DNA from: an uncultured Clostridia bacterium
GTDB lineage: Bacteria; Bacillota; Clostridia; Oscillospirales; CAG-272
Reading direction: 5' to 3'
Length of the DNA: 25,769 nt
NCBI GenBank assembly: GCA_905235755.1
Contig: CAJONA010000034.1
Location: forward strand, 1 to 25,769
Below the pieces are notes generated by a model, which saw nothing but the letters and a program-made list of their open reading frames with translations, was not told where the DNA came from and made no database searches. Below are positions 22,755-25,769 of the stretch, one piece after another (position 1 is the first letter of the stretch; every line of letters begins with the position of its first letter). The translations under genes and the position numbers were made by a program.

Positions 22755-25700
22755 ATGGGAAGAACATTACTCGATCTGTTCGGAAAATATACGCCGAAAG
22801 ACAGCGAACGCGCCATACTCGAGCGCGGTACGATAAGCGGACCTGTGCGCGTGGAAAAGGAAATGCGGATAATCGAAGTTTCCGCATTTTTTCCGATGCC
22901 CATGCCGATCCCGAAGAATGTGCTTTATTCCATCGAGGACGCAATATCCGCGGCGTATCGCTTAAAATACGTCAGGATATATCCGAAATACGACGCGGCG
23001 CTGTATAATAACGATTATTTTCACGAAATAATGACGGAAGCGCGCCGCAGGGATATCATAAGCGAACAGTTTTTGAAGAATTACAAGGTGGATTTTGACG
23101 GCGACGTTATCACGGTGAAAATGGGTTACGGCAAAGGCGGAGTAATACTCGTAAATACCGCTCACACCGCGCAAAAGATCGCCGATATCATCGCGGACGA
23201 ATTCGGAGTGTACAAAAAGATAGTTTTTGCCAGTGACGAAAGTATAAGCACCGGATCACGAGTAAATATCGACGAGCGCATCAACAGGCTGCGCCAAGAG
23301 TACAAAAGCAGCTCTGCATCGCAGAGCATGTCTTCAAACGCGGAAAATATTCATTCGAGCATATACCCCGATAATCCCGAGCTTGTCGTCGACGGCGACA
23401 TAATAAAAACCGGATATATGAGTTTTTCCGTCGCCGATGCAAAGATCATATTCGGCGAAAATTTTGATATAGTGCCGTCGCGTATTCACGACGCGCCGAA
23501 AATATCGGGAGAAGCCGTGTTTGTCGGCGAGGTTTTCGGCAAGGAAGTAAAAGCGCGCCGCCGCGGAAACGTGGCAGTCTCGTTTTGCATACAGGACGGC
23601 AACGCCGCGCTGTCTATCAGAAAAACGCTCTCTCCCAAGGACGCCGAGATATACGACGGCGTTGAGGACAAGATGTGCGTCGCAATACTCGGAACGCTCG
23701 AACGCGACGAGTACGACGGCGAGTTGATACTCGTTCCTGCGGCGATAAAAAAGATCGAAAAATTACAGCGCACGGACAACGCGCCGAAAAAACGAGTCGA
23801 GCTGCATCTGCACACGACGCTTTCGACTATGGACGCTCTGATCCCGCCGGACGTCGCCGTCAAGACGGCGAAAGCATGGGGACACCGTGCCGTCGCCATA
23901 ACGGATCACGGCAATGTTCAGGGATTTCAGGAGGCGGCAATAGCCGCAAAAAAAGTCGGTATGAAAGTCCTTTACGGTATGGAAGGGTACTTCATCGACG
24001 ACACGACGCGCGCCGTTTTCGGAACGAAAAATATCGGCTTTGACGAGGAGTTTGTCGTTTTCGATATTGAAACGACGGGGCTTTCGCCGCTTTCGTGCAA
24101 GATAACGGAGATAGGCGCAGTCAAGGTGAAAAAAGGCGAAGTGCTCGACATATTCAGCACGTTTGTCGATCCCGAAACGCATATTCCCGAGGGTATAACG
24201 GAGCTTACGGGAATAACGGACGAGATGGTCGCCGGCGCCCCGAAAACGAAGGAGGCGGTCGACGCGTTTCTCAAATTTGCGGGGAATCGCACGCTGATAG
24301 CGCATAACGCGCCGTTTGACACGAGTTTTATACGCAAAGCCGCCGACGATTACGGCCTCGAATTTAAAAACGAATTCATCGACACCGTCTCGATATCGCG
24401 CTTTGTGAACCCCGACCTCAAAAAGCATAAGCTCGACGCTGTCGCAGAGTATTTCGGACTCGGAGATTTCGGTCATCACCGCGCGTACAACGACGCCGAA
24501 ATGACGGCAAATATATTCTATCGCATGACGGAAAAGCTCCAAAGCGAAGGCATTTTCGGCACTTTCGATATGGCGGCGGCGATGGAGGAGCGCTCATCGA
24601 ATTCGAAGATGCGCGCGTATCACCAGATACTTATAGCCAAAAACAAAACGGGGCTTAAAAATCTGTACAAAATAGTTTCAAACGGATATTTGAACTGCTT
24701 TTACAGATATCCGCGTATACCGAAAACGTTCCTCGAAGAACACAAAGAGGGGCTTATAATCGGCTCGGCTTGCGAGGCGGGCGAACTTTACAGCGCGGTG
24801 CTTGAAAACAAGCCGTGGGACGAGATAAGATCGATAGCCGAGTTTTACGACTATCTCGAGATCCAGCCGCTGTCTAACAATATGTTCCTCGTCAATGAAG
24901 ACAAGGTCAAAGACGTTGAAGCGCTCCGAGACATCAACAGAAAGATAGTCGCGCTCGGCGAGGAGCTCAACAAGCCAGTCGTGGCCACGTGCGACGCGCA
25001 TTTTCTCGAAAAACACGACGAAATACACAGAAAAATACTTCTTTCGGGAATGAAATATTCCGATGCCGATAAGGACCTTAATCTGTATCTTCGCACGACT
25101 GACGAGATGCTCAAAGAGTTTTCGTATCTCGGCGAGGAAAAGGCATACGAAGTAGTCGTCAAGAACACAAATCTCATCGCCGATATGGTCGACGATGATA
25201 TGGTTCCGTTCCCCGAGGGAACTTTTACGCCGCATATCGAAGGTTCGGAAGAGGACCTTGAACGAATGTGCTACGAGCGCGCGACGAGTATGTACGGCGA
25301 TCCTTTGCCTGATATAGTAAAGACAAGGCTCGACAAAGAGCTCCGCTCTATAATTTCAAACGGTTACGCCGTGCTTTATATAATCGCGCAAAAACTCGTC
25401 GGATACAGCGAGAGCCAAGGATATCTCGTCGGTTCGAGAGGCTCTGTCGGATCGTCGTTTGTCGCAACTATGGCGGGTATCTCTGAGGTGAATCCTCTTA
25501 TTCCGCATTACAGATGCCCAAACTGCAAACATACGGAGTTTTTCGAAAACGGCGAATACGGTTCCGGCTTTGACCTTCCCGACAAAGAGTGCCCCGTATG
25601 CAAAACAAAAATGATAGGCGACGGGCACGACATACCGTTCGAGACATTTCTCGGCTTTAAGGGCGATAAATCGCCCGATATCGACCTCAACTTCTCCGGA

Positions 25701-25769
25701 GAGGTGCAGGGAAAGGTACATAAATACACCGAGGAGCTGTTCGGCGCGGAGAACGTGTTCCGCGCGGGA
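22755..25769 (+). CDS. polC: DNA polymerase III subunit alpha, PolC type (3' end outside the window)
   Basis: 1005 codons without a stop up to the window edge; full PolC proteins are about 1400-1450 aa. It is the replicative polymerase of low-GC Gram-positives with built-in 3'-5' proofreading. In order: an N-terminal domain, an OB fold (about 240-340), the first half of PHP with VELHLHTTLSTMDA (348-361), the inserted DEDD exonuclease with FDIETTG (436-442) and HRAYNDAEMTA, the rest of PHP, then the polymerase with GSRGSVGSS (893-901), a zinc module C921/C924/C946/C949, and catalytic D975 and D977 in PDIDLNFSGE. The frame was checked at several points and is unbroken. The ATG lacks a clear ribosome binding site and sits 4 nt after the ispG stop, so coupling to ispG translation is likely. 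Confidence 0.97.
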   Translation, partial: MGRTLLDLFGKYTPKDSERAILERGTISGPVRVEKEMRIIEVSAFFPMPMPIPKNVLYSIEDAISAAYRLKYVRIYPKYDAALYNNDYFHEIMTEARRRDIISEQFLKNYKVDFDGDVITVKMGYGKGGVILVNTAHTAQKIADIIADEFGVYKKIVFASDESISTGSRVNIDERINRLRQEYKSSSASQSMSSNAENIHSSIYPDNPELVVDGDIIKTGYMSFSVADAKIIFGENFDIVPSRIHDAPKISGEAVFVGEVFGKEVKARRRGNVAVSFCIQDGNAALSIRKTLSPKDAEIYDGVEDKMCVAILGTLERDEYDGELILVPAAIKKIEKLQRTDNAPKKRVELHLHTTLSTMDALIPPDVAVKTAKAWGHRAVAITDHGNVQGFQEAAIAAKKVGMKVLYGMEGYFIDDTTRAVFGTKNIGFDEEFVVFDIETTGLSPLSCKITEIGAVKVKKGEVLDIFSTFVDPETHIPEGITELTGITDEMVAGAPKTKEAVDAFLKFAGNRTLIAHNAPFDTSFIRKAADDYGLEFKNEFIDTVSISRFVNPDLKKHKLDAVAEYFGLGDFGHHRAYNDAEMTANIFYRMTEKLQSEGIFGTFDMAAAMEERSSNSKMRAYHQILIAKNKTGLKNLYKIVSNGYLNCFYRYPRIPKTFLEEHKEGLIIGSACEAGELYSAVLENKPWDEIRSIAEFYDYLEIQPLSNNMFLVNEDKVKDVEALRDINRKIVALGEELNKPVVATCDAHFLEKHDEIHRKILLSGMKYSDADKDLNLYLRTTDEMLKEFSYLGEEKAYEVVVKNTNLIADMVDDDMVPFPEGTFTPHIEGSEEDLERMCYERATSMYGDPLPDIVKTRLDKELRSIISNGYAVLYIIAQKLVGYSESQGYLVGSRGSVGSSFVATMAGISEVNPLIPHYRCPNCKHTEFFENGEYGSGFDLPDKECPVCKTKMIGDGHDIPFETFLGFKGDKSPDIDLNFSGEVQGKVHKYTEELFGAENVFRAG

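Noticed and set aside
23763..24542. Long minus-strand open frame opposite polC
   Set aside because: Antisense to the conserved PHP and exonuclease parts of PolC; a coding shadow.
1..25769. CRISPR arrays, insertion sequences, prophage genes, toxin-antitoxin or defence genes
   Set aside because: I found no regularly spaced repeats, transposase or integrase frames, or known defence-family motifs; nearly all coding sequence is housekeeping.

Overview
The window looks like a chromosomal segment of an uncultured Clostridia-type member of the Bacillota (low-GC Gram-positive lineage, here with roughly balanced base composition). The evidence is a PolC-type replicase, the gene order pyrH-frr-uppS-cdsA-dxr-rseP-ispG-polC, tRNA genes with encoded CCA, strong sigma-A promoters with 17-bp spacers, AGGAGG-like ribosome binding sites, and a short N-terminal anchor protein of a kind common in that class. 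This assignment is inference; no rRNA gene is present. The upstream neighbour of the first gene and the end of polC lie outside the window.

Layout. (1) 1-2815: a degenerate P-type-ATPase-like membrane protein, a terminator, and a separately promoted 216-aa membrane-anchored protein of unknown function. (2) 2863-3333: a promoter, four tRNAs (Gly-TCC, Arg-TCT, Val-GAC, His-GTG) and a terminator. (3) 3338-7002: MATE exporter, then topB with a reading-frame break. (4) 7051-10896: Na/Pi-cotransporter/PhoU-type protein facing the convergent ychF-nfo operon, separated by a symmetric terminator. (5) 10968-14887: OmpR-type response regulator and histidine kinase, then ribulose-phosphate epimerase and serine acetyltransferase. 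(6) 15024-16457: NADP-type glutamate dehydrogenase behind a consensus promoter, also with a frame break. (7) 16476-25769: a long operon for UMP kinase, ribosome recycling factor (third frame break), undecaprenyl diphosphate synthase, CDP-diglyceride synthase, DXP reductoisomerase, RseP-type site-2 protease, IspG and the start of PolC.

How the genes fit together. The last operon couples translation (frr), nucleotide supply (pyrH), isoprenoid precursor synthesis by the MEP pathway (dxr, ispG), use of that isoprenoid for the cell-wall carrier (uppS), phospholipid synthesis (cdsA), regulated membrane proteolysis (rseP) and replication (polC). gdhA and the serine acetyltransferase serve nitrogen and cysteine assimilation. 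nfo and topB are DNA maintenance genes.

Most noteworthy: the first gene keeps the P-type ATPase architecture but has lost nearly all catalytic motifs; three of the four clustered tRNAs each carry one A.C mismatch in a helix, and every one would become A-U by C-to-U change; and three conserved genes (topB, gdhA, frr) each lack a short internal piece, inferred as 4, 25 and 10 nt, all of length 1 modulo 3. The frr lesion is hard to reconcile with viability, so assembly error must be tested first. The longest stretch without a gene is 14833-15090 (258 bp); it holds a terminator, an AT-rich hairpin and the gdhA promoter.
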